Below are positions 26,089 to 35,667 of a DNA stretch of 64,000 bases, one piece after another. Made by a program: the position numbers and the translations under genes. A model generated the notes under the pieces. It worked only from the letters and a program-made list of their open reading frames with translations. It did not search any database and was not told the DNA's origin. Positions within the stretch are counted from its first letter, which is position 1. Each line of letters starts with the position of its first letter. This stretch comes from Pseudomonas sp. Ga0074129. Its GTDB lineage: Bacteria > Pseudomonadota > Gammaproteobacteria > Pseudomonadales > Pseudomonadaceae. Location of the stretch: NCBI GenBank assembly GCA_001465025.1, contig LNDO01000079.1, forward strand, positions 1 through 64,000, given 5' to 3'.

Positions 26089-28626
26089 ATGCTAGCGCGC
26101 AGATTACGTCCAATGGCCCACCTCAGCTTTGCCGCCTTTTTAACGGCGGTGGTCACACTGACGGGCTGCCAGTCGTTTCTCAACAGCCGCTACAGCAACA
26201 GCGTGCCCCCCGACCAAGGCATCGTTCAGGTCAAAGGCCTGGCGCAGAGTGTGGTGATCCGCCGCAACCCGCTGGGTATGCCGCTGATCGAAACCACTAC
26301 CTTCCACGATGCGTTGTTCGCCTTGGGCTATGTGCATGCCAGCGATCGCCTAAGCCAAATGGTCGGTCTGCGCTTGATGGCCGAAGGGCGACTGGCAGAA
26401 ATGGCCGGCCCGGGCGTGCTGGAAATGGACCGCTTTATGCGCGCGGTCAACCTCAAAAAAAGCGCCGAGGTGCTGTACAGCAACGCTTCACCGCGTATGA
26501 AGAAGTTCTTCGAGGTCTATGCACGCGGGGTCAACGCTTACCTGTTCCGCTACCGCGATAAATTGCCGATGGACCTGGCTGAATCCGGCTATCGCCCGGC
26601 TTACTGGAAACCCGAAGACTCCGTACTGGTGTTCTGCCTGCTCAATTTTGGCCTATCAGTCAATCTGAAAGAAGAAATCGCCGCGCTGACCCTGACGCAA
26701 AAAGTAGGCAGCGAACAACTGGCTTGGCTGCTGCCGACCTATCCCGACGAGCCACTGCCCTTTGAAGAAACGGCCAAGCTCAAAGGCTTGGATCTGCGCG
26801 GCCAATTGGCTGAGCTGAATGCCGTCAGTACGGCCGTGAACCAATTTAGCGATGCGCACATGCTCGGCGTCGCCGCGTCCAACAACTGGGCCTTTACTCC
26901 GCAACGCACCCGCAGCGGCAAGAGCCTACTGGCCAACGACACTCACCTGCCGTTGTCGATGCCGTCGGTGTGGAACTTTGTGCAGATCCGCTCGCCGAAA
27001 TTCCAGGCAGCCGGCGTGTCGATTGCTGGTGTGCCAGCCATAGTGGCGGGTTTTAACGGCAAACTGGGTTGGGGCATGACCATGGTCATGGGCGACAACC
27101 AAGACCTCTTTCTTGAGCAAATCAAGCGACAAAACGGCCGTATGCACTACTTGGCTGACGGTAATTGGCTGCCGGTGCGCGAGCGTCAGGAAACCTTCTT
27201 CATCAAAGGCCAGCGCCCAATCCGCGAAACGCTCTATGAAACCCGTCATGGCCCGTTACTGAACTCGGTTTTGGGCGAGCGCAAGCACACGCTGCAACCG
27301 ATGCAGCTCAGCAGCGGCTTTGGGCTGGCGCTGAAAACCACGCAGCTCGAAGCCGATAAGAGCCTGGATGCGTTCTTTGATCTGTCGCGGGCGCAGTCGG
27401 TCGAGCAAGCCTTTGAAGCCACCCGCGAAATCCGCGCCATGCCGCTGAATATCGTCTTTGCAGACGCCCGGCACATCGGCTGGCAGGTGACCGGGCGCTA
27501 CCCCAACCGCCGAGCAGGCCTGGGCTTGGTGCCGTCCCCCGGCTGGGGCAATGAATTTGCCTGGGATGGTTTTGCCGACCCCATGCTCCACCCCTATGAC
27601 CAGGACCCGCCACAAGGCTGGCTCGGCACCGCCAACCAGCGCACTGTGCCACGCGGTTACGGCATGCAGCTCTCCAACTCCTGGTTCTATCCAGAGCGCG
27701 CCGAACGCATCGCCGAGCTCGCGGGCACCGGCAGGCATGACAGCCAAAGCATGATTGCCATGCAGTACGACCAGACCTCGCCATTTGTCGCCAAGTTGCA
27801 AACCATGTTCAGCGCGCCCGGCATGGCCGAGGGCCTTCAAGCGGCCATCGCAGCACTGCCCGCCGCCGAACGCAGCAAAGCCCAAGAGGCCTTCAACCGC
27901 CTGATGAAATTTGACGGCAAGCTGACGGCCAGTTCGGCGGACGCCGCCTTGTACAGCGCATTCTTGCACCAGAGCGCACGGGAGACCTTCCTAGACGAAC
28001 TGGGCCCGGAAAGCAGTCCGGCCTGGCAGGCGCTAGTCGATACGGCCAACAACTCCTATTCAGCGCAGGCAGACCACCTGCTCGGCCGCGAAGACAGCCC
28101 ATTCTGGAACGACATCCGCACCGCGCAGAAAGAAGACAAACCCGCCATCCTCGCGCGCAGTTTAGCGGGGGCTGTAACCCTACTCGAAAGCAAACTGGGC
28201 AGTGAGCGCAGCGCCTGGCAATGGGGCAAATTGCATACCTACAACTGGATCAGCGAAACGACCCAGCTCGCCCCTCACATGAGCGCCAGCCAGCGCACCA
28301 GCATCAACGCCCTCAAGGGTTATCTGGACAGAGGCCCCTATCCGGCTGGCGGCGATCACTCCACCCTCAACGTCGCGGCTTACCAGTGGGGTGATAATTT
28401 TGATACTTGGCTCATTCCCGCCATGCGTATCGTCGTTGACTTTGGCCGTGAAGAGCCATTGATCGGCCTTAACAGCTCTGGTCAGTCCGGCAACCCGGCT
28501 AGCAAACATTACGCTGATGGCATCGACGCCTGGCTTAAAGGCAACTACATGAGCTTCCCATTCCAGTCGCAGAACCTCGATAAGGTTTACGGCAGCAGAC
28601 GTTTGCTGCTCACGCCAGGTAAATAA
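26089..28626 (+). CDS. quiP: Acyl-homoserine lactone acylase QuiP (penicillin-amidase family)
   Basis: QuiP-type enzymes hydrolyse the amide of long-chain N-acyl-homoserine lactones and allow quorum-signal quenching or recycling. The 845 residues match the length I recall for P. aeruginosa QuiP. The predicted auto-cleavage site is VAASNNWAF, with Ser264 the N-terminal nucleophile of the beta chain, and the same [20 protein letters not shown] opening is present. The N-terminus has an apparent lipobox TLTGC (Cys27), suggesting a lipoprotein rather than a free periplasmic enzyme. The gene stands alone, followed by a terminator. Other amides are possible substrates. Confidence 0.88.
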   Translation: MLARRLRPMAHLSFAAFLTAVVTLTGCQSFLNSRYSNSVPPDQGIVQVKGLAQSVVIRRNPLGMPLIETTTFHDALFALGYVHASDRLSQMVGLRLMAEGRLAEMAGPGVLEMDRFMRAVNLKKSAEVLYSNASPRMKKFFEVYARGVNAYLFRYRDKLPMDLAESGYRPAYWKPEDSVLVFCLLNFGLSVNLKEEIAALTLTQKVGSEQLAWLLPTYPDEPLPFEETAKLKGLDLRGQLAELNAVSTAVNQFSDAHMLGVAASNNWAFTPQRTRSGKSLLANDTHLPLSMPSVWNFVQIRSPKFQAAGVSIAGVPAIVAGFNGKLGWGMTMVMGDNQDLFLEQIKRQNGRMHYLADGNWLPVRERQETFFIKGQRPIRETLYETRHGPLLNSVLGERKHTLQPMQLSSGFGLALKTTQLEADKSLDAFFDLSRAQSVEQAFEATREIRAMPLNIVFADARHIGWQVTGRYPNRRAGLGLVPSPGWGNEFAWDGFADPMLHPYDQDPPQGWLGTANQRTVPRGYGMQLSNSWFYPERAERIAELAGTGRHDSQSMIAMQYDQTSPFVAKLQTMFSAPGMAEGLQAAIAALPAAERSKAQEAFNRLMKFDGKLTASSADAALYSAFLHQSARETFLDELGPESSPAWQALVDTANNSYSAQADHLLGREDSPFWNDIRTAQKEDKPAILARSLAGAVTLLESKLGSERSAWQWGKLHTYNWISETTQLAPHMSASQRTSINALKGYLDRGPYPAGGDHSTLNVAAYQWGDNFDTWLIPAMRIVVDFGREEPLIGLNSSGQSGNPASKHYADGIDAWLKGNYMSFPFQSQNLDKVYGSRRLLLTPGK

Positions 28627-28929
28627 TTCATAGATGACCGTTCGTCGGCAGCCGTTGAACCAATTCAGCGAATGCCCCTCTGAGTAAGTGGACTTACTCC
28701 ACACATCATCGTTTTAGGGCGCTTCTGGCGCCCTTTCTTTTGCCTGAAATATGCCTGCCTGCGCTGAAAATCCTCGCTGAGGCCATAAGCCTACGCAATC
28801 TCCTGACAAAGTCTCTCCGCTCTGGCGTGCACTTCTTGGCCACTTCAACGTAAGCTTTGCCCTTCGAGCAAACCGGCCCATCCGCCGCGTGGTTATGCCC
28901 TGTGTTCCGCTTTCTGTGAGGTTTTTGAA
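28627..28929. other. Intergenic region between quiP and nadE
   Basis: These 303 bases hold an 8-base palindrome (GAGTAAGT facing ACTTACTC at 28682-28699), the quiP terminator at 28716-28740, and about 190 bases leading to nadE. I see no gene supported by a start, ribosome site and family match. A minus-strand frame open here overlaps the nadE start and is not credible. Confidence 0.5.
28716..28740 (+). terminator. Rho-independent terminator of quiP
   Basis: AGGGCGC at 28716-28722 pairs with GCGCCCT at 28728-28734 around a 5-base loop and is followed by TTCTTTT. It lies about 90 bases beyond the quiP stop. Confidence 0.82.
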
Positions 28930-29757
28930 ATGAGCAACCGCCAAGCCGAAATTGCTGCCGCACTCGATGTCGTGCCGCCTTTTGTCGATGAAGCCGCATT
29001 GGTCGCGCAAATCAACGCACGCAAGACGTTCATCAAGAACTGTCTGAAAAACTCCGGGCTCAAAGTACTGGTGCTGGGAATCAGTGGTGGCGTGGACTCG
29101 CTCACCGCCGGTCGCCTGGCGCAGTTGTCAGTGGAGGAGTTGCGCGCTGAGACCGCCGACAGCGGCTATCGCTTTATTGCCGTGCGCCTGCCACATGGCA
29201 CGCAACACGATGAGCATGACGCACAAGCCTCGTTGCAGTTCATTCGCGCCGACGAAGAAGACACGGTGAATATTGCTGACAGCGTGCAAGGCCTTGGTGA
29301 GCAGGTAACCCATCTGCAAAACCTCAGCGATGCCCGGCGTGATTTTGTCACCGGTAATATCAAGGCACGCATCCGCATGGTGGCTCAGTTCGCCATTGCC
29401 AATGCCAACAACGGCTTGGTGATCGGCACCGACCATGCGGCTGAAGCGGTCATGGGGTTCTTTACCAAGTTTGGCGACGGCGCCTGCGATCTGGCACCGC
29501 TTTCGGGTCTGGTCAAAGGCCAGGTCAGGGCTATTGCCAGTCATTTAGGCGCGCCGGACCATCTGGTACATAAAGTGCCAACAGCCGATCTTGAGGAGCT
29601 TCGTCCGGGCAAACCCGATGAAGAGGCGCATGGCGTTAGCTACGCCGAAATCGACGCGTTTCTGCATGGCCAAGCGGTGCGTGAAGAGGCCTACACGATT
29701 ATCGTGCGCACCTATGACGCCACTCGTCACAAGCGTGAACTGCCGCTGGCTCCCTGA
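28930..29757 (+). CDS. nadE: Ammonia-dependent NAD+ synthetase
   Basis: NadE adenylates nicotinic acid adenine dinucleotide and amidates it with ammonia to make NAD+. The 275-residue protein has the P-loop SGGVDS at about 53-58, [20 protein letters not shown] and a C-terminal [17 protein letters not shown] loop, all typical of the single-domain, NH3-dependent type. No glutaminase domain is present. GAGG stands before the ATG. No other NAD-biosynthesis gene is adjacent here. A strong hairpin follows. Confidence 0.95.
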   Translation: MSNRQAEIAAALDVVPPFVDEAALVAQINARKTFIKNCLKNSGLKVLVLGISGGVDSLTAGRLAQLSVEELRAETADSGYRFIAVRLPHGTQHDEHDAQASLQFIRADEEDTVNIADSVQGLGEQVTHLQNLSDARRDFVTGNIKARIRMVAQFAIANANNGLVIGTDHAAEAVMGFFTKFGDGACDLAPLSGLVKGQVRAIASHLGAPDHLVHKVPTADLEELRPGKPDEEAHGVSYAEIDAFLHGQAVREEAYTIIVRTYDATRHKRELPLAP

Positions 29758-29797
29758 AACTGAGTTGCATTCATCCGTCAGTTTGATAGCCAAGAAA

Positions 29798-29818
29798 AAG
29801 CCGGGCATTGCCCGGCTT
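29798..29818. terminator. Bidirectional terminator between nadE and dcd
   Basis: AAGCCGGGC and GCCCGGCTT form a perfect 9-base stem with a 3-base loop, flanked by AAAA and TTT. It lies between the convergent stops of nadE and dcd and should serve both. Confidence 0.85.
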
Positions 29819-29836
29819 TGCATTTCCCGAAGCCGA

Positions 29837-30403
29837 TTAGGCCCGTGGCAGAGTAACGCCCAACTGGCCTTGGTACTTACCGCCGCGATCTTTGTAAGAC
29901 ACTTCGCACGCTTCATCCGATTGCAGGAACAGCATCTGTGCCACACCTTCGTTGGCGTAGATCTTCGCCGGCAAGGTGGTGGTATTGGAGAATTCCAACG
30001 TCACATGCCCTTCCCACTCAGGTTCCAGCGGCGTGACGTTAACGATGATGCCGCAGCGCGCGTAGGTGCTTTTGCCCAGGCAGATGGTCAGCACATCACG
30101 CGGAATACGGAAAAACTCCACCGTGCGCGCCAGCGCGAAGGAGTTAGGCGGAATGATGCACACATCGCTTTTCACATCGACGAAGCTTTTCTCGTCGAAA
30201 TTCTTCGGGTCAACAGTGGCTGAGTTGATGTTGGTAAACACCTTGAACTCATCGGCACAGCGAACGTCGTAGCCGTAGCTGGAAACCCCGAAGGAAATCA
30301 GCGGTTGCGCGCCTTCGGCACGCACCTGGCGCTCGACAAAGGGTTCAATCATGCCGTGCTCTTGCGCCATGCGGCGAATCCACTTATCCGATTTGATGCT
30401 CAT
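29837..30403 (-). CDS. dcd: dCTP deaminase
   Basis: Dcd deaminates dCTP to dUTP, the main source of dUMP for thymidylate synthesis in many Gram-negative bacteria. The 188-residue length is normal. Family segments include [17 protein letters not shown], the catalytic-region [17 protein letters not shown], and [20 protein letters not shown] with its conserved Glu. The protein acts as a cytoplasmic homotrimer. It is divergent from the cold-shock gene and lies near apbC and metG, a grouping I recall from P. aeruginosa. Confidence 0.95.
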   Translation of the reverse strand: MSIKSDKWIRRMAQEHGMIEPFVERQVRAEGAQPLISFGVSSYGYDVRCADEFKVFTNINSATVDPKNFDEKSFVDVKSDVCIIPPNSFALARTVEFFRIPRDVLTICLGKSTYARCGIIVNVTPLEPEWEGHVTLEFSNTTTLPAKIYANEGVAQMLFLQSDEACEVSYKDRGGKYQGQLGVTLPRA

Positions 30404-30725
30404 GGCGTGTGTCCTGCTGTAGGCGAAGGGTGAAAAGTGTTCGCATCTTACCGGGGCTGGCTGCCGGGTTCAAAGGCTGTTATGCCCTCGTTGCAGCAGC
30501 ATTTGATCATTCTATTTATCGATAAATAACAGAAAGATGCACAGAGCATTCGCGCTTCACGACAAAAGCAGGTATGGTGATTCCACTGTGCTGCATGTGT
30601 CACCGCGAATCGCTACTTGATGCCTAGATTTCGATCAAACATCGTCCGACTCCTAGTACTCGTTGCACTCAGTCCCGGCCTGGGCTTTTCCAGGGCTGTT
30701 ATTACTTTTGTTAGGAGACATTCAA
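30404..30725. promoter_or_regulatory. Intergenic region with a probable long 5' leader of the cold-shock gene
   Basis: These 322 bases separate the divergent dcd and cold-shock genes and contain no credible gene. The half nearest the cold-shock gene is pyrimidine-rich and ends in TTAGGAGACATTCAA, a strong ribosome site before the ATG at 30726. It also holds TTGAT at 30617-30621 facing ATCAA at 30634-30638. Long leaders are typical of cspA-type mRNAs and allow temperature-dependent translation; a leader here is inferred, and the transcription start is not mapped. Confidence 0.5.
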
Positions 30726-30935
30726 ATGTCCAATCGTCAAACTGGCACCGTTAAGTGGTTCAACGATGAGAAAGGCTACGGCTTCATCACTCCGCAATCC
30801 GGTGACGATCTGTTCGTACACTTCAAAGCTATCCAGAGCGATGGCTTCAAGAGCCTGAAAGAAGGCCAGCAAGTGACTTTCGTGGCCACCCGTGGTCAGA
30901 AAGGCATGCAGGCTGAGGAAGTTCAGGTTGTATAA
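30726..30935 (+). CDS. CspA-family cold-shock protein
   Basis: This 69-residue single cold-shock domain protein carries both nucleic-acid-binding motifs, KGYGFI (RNP1) and LFVHF (RNP2). It binds single-stranded RNA/DNA and acts as an RNA chaperone. [17 protein letters not shown] is the standard opening. The ATG at 30726 has an excellent AGGAG upstream; an upstream GTG would extend into the leader. Several csp paralogues exist in Pseudomonas (capB, cspD and others), so no symbol is given. A terminator follows within 25 bases. Confidence 0.93.
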   Translation: MSNRQTGTVKWFNDEKGYGFITPQSGDDLFVHFKAIQSDGFKSLKEGQQVTFVATRGQKGMQAEEVQVV

Positions 30936-30957
30936 CCTGCACTAACCTAGCTTGATA

Positions 30958-30987
30958 AAGAGCCCCGCCTAGTGCGGGGCTTTTTTA
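30958..30987 (+). terminator. Rho-independent terminator of the cold-shock gene
   Basis: AGCCCCGC at 30961-30968 pairs with GCGGGGCT at 30974-30981 around CTAGT and is followed by TTTTT. It starts about 23 bases after the stop codon. Confidence 0.88.
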
Positions 30988-31053
30988 TGGCCGCTATTTA
31001 AGGTCAAGTACATACCTTGACGGCCACCCAGAGGCAGCCGTCGCGAGGACGCA

Positions 31054-32145
31054 TCAGTCTTCGCTGATCTCAATGCTCGGCATTGCTTGCTGCGCGCCAC
31101 CCTGAGCGATGCGGGCACCTACGCCACGGGCAATCTCCTGGTAGATCATGGCGATCTGGCTTTCCGGATCAGCAATAGCAGTCGGTTTGCCGCCGTCAGA
31201 CTGCATGCGAATCGCCATCGACAATGGCAAGGAGGCCAGCAGATCAACACCAAACTGCACGGCCAATTTCTCGCCGCCACCTTCGCCAAACAGGTGCTCA
31301 GCATGGCCGCAATTCGAGCAAATGTGCACGGCCATGTTTTCCACCACGCCCAGCACCGGAATATTGACCTTACGGAACATCTCCACGCCTTTTTTGGCAT
31401 CCAGCAGCGCCAGATCCTGCGGTGTAGTAACGATCACAGCGCCAGCTACCGGCACCTTCTGCGCCAGAGTCAGTTGGATATCGCCGGTGCCTGGCGGCAT
31501 GTCGACCACCAAATAATCCAGATCATCCCAGGCGGTCTGGGTGATCAGCTGCAGTAGCGCACCGGAGACCATTGGCCCACGCCACACCACCGGGGTGTTC
31601 TCGTCAGTGAGAAAAGCCATGGACATGACTTCCACACCATGGGCCTTTAGCGGCACAAACCACTTCTGATCTTTCACGTGCGGGCGTGTGCCTTCCGCAA
31701 TGCCAAACATGATGCCCTGGCTCGGGCCATAAATATCCGCATCAAGAATGCCGACCTTGGCCCCTTCGCGTGCCAGCGCCAAGGCCAGATTCGCCGCCGT
31801 AGTGGATTTGCCCACCCCACCTTTACCGGATGCCACAGCAATCACGTTCTTCACATTGCTCAGCGCCGGCACCTGATCCTGCGCTTTGTGCGCCTCGATC
31901 ACGCAATCGACCTGCACCTGCGCACGCTCAACACCGTCGAGATTCTCCAGGGCCATCTGCAGCATCTGCGCCCAGCCGCTTTTGAAAAGGCCGGCGGCGT
32001 AACCCAATTGCACGCGCACCTTAACCTGCCCACCCTGAATATCCACTTCACGCACACAGCCGGCACTGACCGGGTCCTGATTCAGGTGCGGATCGGTGTA
32101 TTGGGACAACGCGGCTTCGACTGCTGCTCGGGTAACGACACTCAT
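31054..32145 (-). CDS. apbC: Iron-sulfur cluster carrier protein ApbC (Mrp/NBP35 family)
   Basis: ApbC is a P-loop ATPase that carries and delivers 4Fe-4S clusters to target enzymes. The 363 residues begin with a MIP18/DUF59-like domain (up to about 85), followed by the deviant Walker A SGKGGVGKST at 106-115, and the CxxC pair in HICSNCGHAEHLF that bridges the cluster between two subunits. The gene diverges from metG, with 167 bases between them. It is unrelated to the Mrp antiporter despite the shared abbreviation. Confidence 0.92.
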   Translation of the reverse strand: MSVVTRAAVEAALSQYTDPHLNQDPVSAGCVREVDIQGGQVKVRVQLGYAAGLFKSGWAQMLQMALENLDGVERAQVQVDCVIEAHKAQDQVPALSNVKNVIAVASGKGGVGKSTTAANLALALAREGAKVGILDADIYGPSQGIMFGIAEGTRPHVKDQKWFVPLKAHGVEVMSMAFLTDENTPVVWRGPMVSGALLQLITQTAWDDLDYLVVDMPPGTGDIQLTLAQKVPVAGAVIVTTPQDLALLDAKKGVEMFRKVNIPVLGVVENMAVHICSNCGHAEHLFGEGGGEKLAVQFGVDLLASLPLSMAIRMQSDGGKPTAIADPESQIAMIYQEIARGVGARIAQGGAQQAMPSIEISED

Positions 32146-32312
32146 GCAAGGCTCCGAAAGACTGAGTAAATCAGGCGGGCATCATACCAGCAGAGACAAG
32201 CCGGCGGTTTCAAGCAGCAACCCCACCGGCTTTTACCGGTGGCTTATGGCTTGCAGCTTGCTGCTGCTTTATAGTTACCGGCTTCCTTGAGTCACCAGCG
32301 CAGTCGATCCCC

Positions 32313-34355
32313 ATGAGCCAAGCCCGCAAGATTCTCGTTACCAGCGCCCTGCCCTACGCCAACGGTTCAATCCACCTTGGCCACATGCTCGAGTACATTC
32401 AGACCGACATGTGGGTGCGTTTCCAGAAGCTTCGCGGCAACCAGGCCATCTACGTCTGCGCTGACGATGCGCATGGCTCAGCCATCATGTTGCGCGCCGA
32501 GAAAGAAGGCATCACGCCAGAACAGCTGATCGCCAACGTGCAGGCCGAACACACCGCTGACTTCGCCGACTTTAGCGTGGCCTTCGATAACTACCACTCG
32601 ACTCACTCGGACGAAAACCGCGAGCTGGCGTCTTCGATTTACCTCGCTCTGCGCGACAAGGGCCATATCGCCACCCGTTCGGTGACCCAGTATTTCGACC
32701 CTGAAAAGGGCATGTTCCTCGCTGACCGCTTTATCAAAGGCACCTGCCCCAAGTGTGCGGCCGAAGATCAATACGGCGACAACTGCGAAAAATGCGGTGC
32801 CACCTACGAGCCGACCGAGCTGAAGAACCCGCGCTCGGCCATCTCTGGCGCGGTGCCGGAGCTGCGTGACTCCAAGCATTTCTTTTTCAAGCTGCCAGAC
32901 TTCGAGGCCATGCTCAAGCAATGGACCCGCAGCGGCGCACTGCAAGATGCCGTGGCCAACAAAATCGCCGAGTGGCTGGACTCCGGCCTGCAGGAATGGG
33001 ACATCAGCCGCGATGCGCCGTACTTTGGCTTTGAAATCCCCGATGAGCCGGGCAAGTACTTCTACGTCTGGCTGGACGCACCGATCGGCTATATGGCCAG
33101 TTTCAAGAACCTTTGCGCCAAGCGTCCGGAACTCGACTTCGATGCGTTCTGGGGCAAAGACTCCACCGCCGAGCTGTACCACTTTATCGGTAAAGACATC
33201 GTCAACTTCCACACCCTGTTCTGGCCCGCCATGCTCGAAGGCGCGGGCTACCGCAAGCCGACCGCTGTGGCAGTACACGGTTACCTGACCGTCAACGGGC
33301 AGAAGATGTCCAAGTCGCGCGGCACCTTTATCAAGGCGCGTACTTACCTCGACCATCTGAACCCCGAGTACCTGCGCTACTACTACGCGGCCAAACTGGG
33401 CCGTGGCGTGGATGACCTCGACCTGAACCTGGAAGACTTCGTACAGAAGGTCAATTCGGATCTGGTCGGCAAGGTGGTCAACATCGCCAGCCGCTGCGCC
33501 GGGTTTATCCACAAAGGCAACAATGGCCTGCTGGTGGCCGGTAATGCCGCACCCGAACTGACCGACGCCTTCCAAGCGGCTGCCCCGAGCATCGCTGAAG
33601 CCTATGAAGCGCGCGATTTTGCCCGCGCCATGCGCGAAATCATGGCCCTGGCCGACCGTGCCAACGCCTGGATCGCCGATAAAGCGCCCTGGTCGCTGAA
33701 CAAGGTTGAAGGCAAGCAAGACGAAGTGCAGGCCATCTGTGCGCTGGGCATCAACCTGTTCCGCCAGCTGGTGATTTTCTTGAAGCCGGTGCTGCCGCAA
33801 CTGGCCAGCGATGCCGAGGCGTTCCTCAATGTCGCGCCATTGACGTGGGATGACCACCAAACGCTGCTGGCCAATCACCCATTGAATCCTTTCAACGCCC
33901 TGCTGACCCGTATCGAGCCTGCGAAAATTGAAGCCATGATCGAAGCCTCCAAAGAAGACCTCGCCGCCAGCGAAGCCGCCCCTGTTGCAGCGGGCAATGG
34001 CGAGCTGACGAAAGACCCACTGGCCGCCGAAATCGCCTTTGACGCATTCGCTGCAGTAGACCTGCGCATTGCGCTGATCGAAAAATGCGAGTTCGTCGAA
34101 GGTGCTGACAAGCTGCTGCGCCTGACTTTGGATATTGGCGACGCCAAGCGCAACGTGTTCAGCGGCATCAAGAGCGCCTACCCAGACCCAAGCAAACTGG
34201 AAGGCCGCCTGACCTTGTGCGTGGCGAATCTGGCAGCGCGCAAAATGAAATTCGGCGTGAGTGAAGGTATGGTTCTGGCGGCCGGCCCCGGTGGCGAGGA
34301 AATCTACCTGCTCAGCCCGGACAGCGGTGCCAAACCGGGTCAGCGCGTTAAGTAA
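32313..34355 (+). CDS. metG: Methionyl-tRNA synthetase
   Basis: MetG charges tRNA(Met) with methionine. This 680-residue enzyme has the class I signatures HLGH near residue 22 and KMSKS near 333, a knuckle with four cysteines (CPKC and CEKC around 146-161) for zinc, and a C-terminal EMAP/tRNA-binding domain of about 100 residues ([20 protein letters not shown]). Length and domain set match the E. coli type. It is an isolated gene divergent from apbC, with the rnf operon downstream. Confidence 0.97.
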   Translation: MSQARKILVTSALPYANGSIHLGHMLEYIQTDMWVRFQKLRGNQAIYVCADDAHGSAIMLRAEKEGITPEQLIANVQAEHTADFADFSVAFDNYHSTHSDENRELASSIYLALRDKGHIATRSVTQYFDPEKGMFLADRFIKGTCPKCAAEDQYGDNCEKCGATYEPTELKNPRSAISGAVPELRDSKHFFFKLPDFEAMLKQWTRSGALQDAVANKIAEWLDSGLQEWDISRDAPYFGFEIPDEPGKYFYVWLDAPIGYMASFKNLCAKRPELDFDAFWGKDSTAELYHFIGKDIVNFHTLFWPAMLEGAGYRKPTAVAVHGYLTVNGQKMSKSRGTFIKARTYLDHLNPEYLRYYYAAKLGRGVDDLDLNLEDFVQKVNSDLVGKVVNIASRCAGFIHKGNNGLLVAGNAAPELTDAFQAAAPSIAEAYEARDFARAMREIMALADRANAWIADKAPWSLNKVEGKQDEVQAICALGINLFRQLVIFLKPVLPQLASDAEAFLNVAPLTWDDHQTLLANHPLNPFNALLTRIEPAKIEAMIEASKEDLAASEAAPVAAGNGELTKDPLAAEIAFDAFAAVDLRIALIEKCEFVEGADKLLRLTLDIGDAKRNVFSGIKSAYPDPSKLEGRLTLCVANLAARKMKFGVSEGMVLAAGPGGEEIYLLSPDSGAKPGQRVK

Positions 34356-34510
34356 ACCTGAGACCCGATAGCACAGTCGGCCAGCTTTGGCTGCGCTAGC
34401 CTTATCGCAACACCTCAGGATGGCTGATCCAGCTTGTATGGCTGGATCGGCTTACCGATAATAGCCACCCCTTTCCTGCGGCCTTTGCCCGTCCATCAAT
34501 GGAACCCGCA

Positions 34511-35095
34511 ATGACCGAACTCGCCTTGATCATGGTCAGCGCCATCCTGGTTAACAACTTCGTGTTGGTCCAGTTCCTTGGCTTGTGCCCCTTCATGGGT
34601 GTTTCGAAGAAAATCGAAACCGCCATCGGCCTGTCGTTGGCCACCACCTTCGTGCTGACACTTGCCGCCATGTGCAGCTACCTGGTGCAGCAGTACGTGT
34701 TGAAGCCCTTGGACATCGAATACCTGCGCACCATCAGCTTTATTCTGGTGATTGCAGTCGTGGTGCAGTTCACCGAAATGGTGGTTAACAAGACCAGCCC
34801 GCTGCTCTACCGCGTGCTGGGCATCTTCTTGCCGCTGATCACCACCAACTGCATCGTGCTGGGCGTGGCGCTGCTGAATGCCAACAAGGCTGAGTTCACC
34901 TTCATCACCGCCACCGCCAACGGTTTTGCTGCTGGCCTTGGCTTTTCTCTGGTGTTGGTGCTGTTTGCGGCCATGCGTGAACGCATTGCGATTGCCGACG
35001 TGCCAAAATCCTTCCAAGGCGCAGCCATTGGCATGATCACCGCAGGGCTGATGTCCCTGGCGTTTATGGGCTTTACCGGGCTGATCAAGCTATGA
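34511..35095 (+). CDS. rnfA: Electron transport complex Rnf, subunit A
   Basis: RnfA (RsxA) is a six-helix inner-membrane subunit of the Rnf complex, which couples electron flow between NADH and ferredoxin to ion movement. The 194 residues include [18 protein letters not shown] and a second GCP-like half, [11 protein letters not shown], with cysteines that coordinate an iron-sulfur centre at the membrane. The ATG at 34511 gives the normal N-terminus [16 protein letters not shown]; the ATG four codons earlier is less likely. It is the first gene of rnfABCDGE-nth and overlaps rnfB by 4 bases. Confidence 0.94.
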   Translation: MTELALIMVSAILVNNFVLVQFLGLCPFMGVSKKIETAIGLSLATTFVLTLAAMCSYLVQQYVLKPLDIEYLRTISFILVIAVVVQFTEMVVNKTSPLLYRVLGIFLPLITTNCIVLGVALLNANKAEFTFITATANGFAAGLGFSLVLVLFAAMRERIAIADVPKSFQGAAIGMITAGLMSLAFMGFTGLIKL

Positions 35096-35667
35096 GTCTG
35101 GTGCTGATTGCGGTGCTTGCCCTGCTCGCTCTGTGCCTGGTGGCCGGGGCCATTCTCGGTTTCGCCGCGGTGCGCTTCAAAGTCGAAGGCAACCCGATTG
35201 CCGAGCAAATCAACGCACTGCTGCCGCAAACCCAGTGCGGCCAGTGCGGCTATCCGGGCTGCAAGCCTTACGCCGAGGCGATTGCCGGCGGCGACAAAAT
35301 CAACAAGTGCCCACCCGGCGGCGAAGCGACCATTCAAGCGCTGGCCGACCTGCTGGATGTCGAGCCTGAACCGCTGGACGCCGTCGAAGGCGAAAAACCG
35401 CAAATGGTCGCCTACATTCGCGAAGCAGAGTGCATCGGCTGCACCAAATGCATCCAGGCCTGCCCGGTGGACGCCATCGTTGGCGCGGCCAAGCAGATGC
35501 ACACCGTGATCGTCAGCGAGTGCACGGGCTGCGATTTGTGCGTCGAGCCGTGCCCGGTGGACTGCATCGACATGATCGAAGTGGGCAGCAACCTGCAGAG
35601 CTGGAAATGGGAAAAACCGCTGTCGGCTGGCCAGTTGATTGCCACTGATCGGGAGCACGCGGCATGA
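35092..35667 (+). CDS. rnfB: Electron transport complex Rnf, subunit B
   Basis: The 191-residue ferredoxin-like subunit has an N-terminal transmembrane helix, then a 4Fe-4S motif CGQCGYPGC with a fourth Cys further on, and two bacterial-ferredoxin motifs [12 protein letters not shown] and [12 protein letters not shown]. It receives or donates electrons at the cytoplasmic face of the complex. It overlaps rnfA and rnfC by 4 bases each. RsxB in E. coli takes part in resetting SoxR; that role is possible here too. Confidence 0.94.
   Translation: MSLVLIAVLALLALCLVAGAILGFAAVRFKVEGNPIAEQINALLPQTQCGQCGYPGCKPYAEAIAGGDKINKCPPGGEATIQALADLLDVEPEPLDAVEGEKPQMVAYIREAECIGCTKCIQACPVDAIVGAAKQMHTVIVSECTGCDLCVEPCPVDCIDMIEVGSNLQSWKWEKPLSAGQLIATDREHAA

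Noticed and set aside
28706-28999. Minus-strand frame between quiP and nadE with peptide [14 protein letters not shown]
   Set aside because: The peptide looks protein-like, but the frame overlaps the nadE start, reads through the quiP terminator and lacks a ribosome site; I could not link it to a family.
30617-30638. Anr/Fnr-type site (TTGAT...ATCAA) upstream of the cold-shock gene
   Set aside because: The spacer is 12 bases rather than 4, so it does not fit an Anr box.
31054-32145. Link between the mrp/apbC gene and the Mrp antiporter operon
   Set aside because: The names coincide only; this protein is a P-loop iron-sulfur carrier, not a transporter subunit.
32478-33878. Long open frame (466 codons) on the minus strand opposite metG
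   Set aside because: Antisense shadow of a highly conserved gene; the product resembles no known family.
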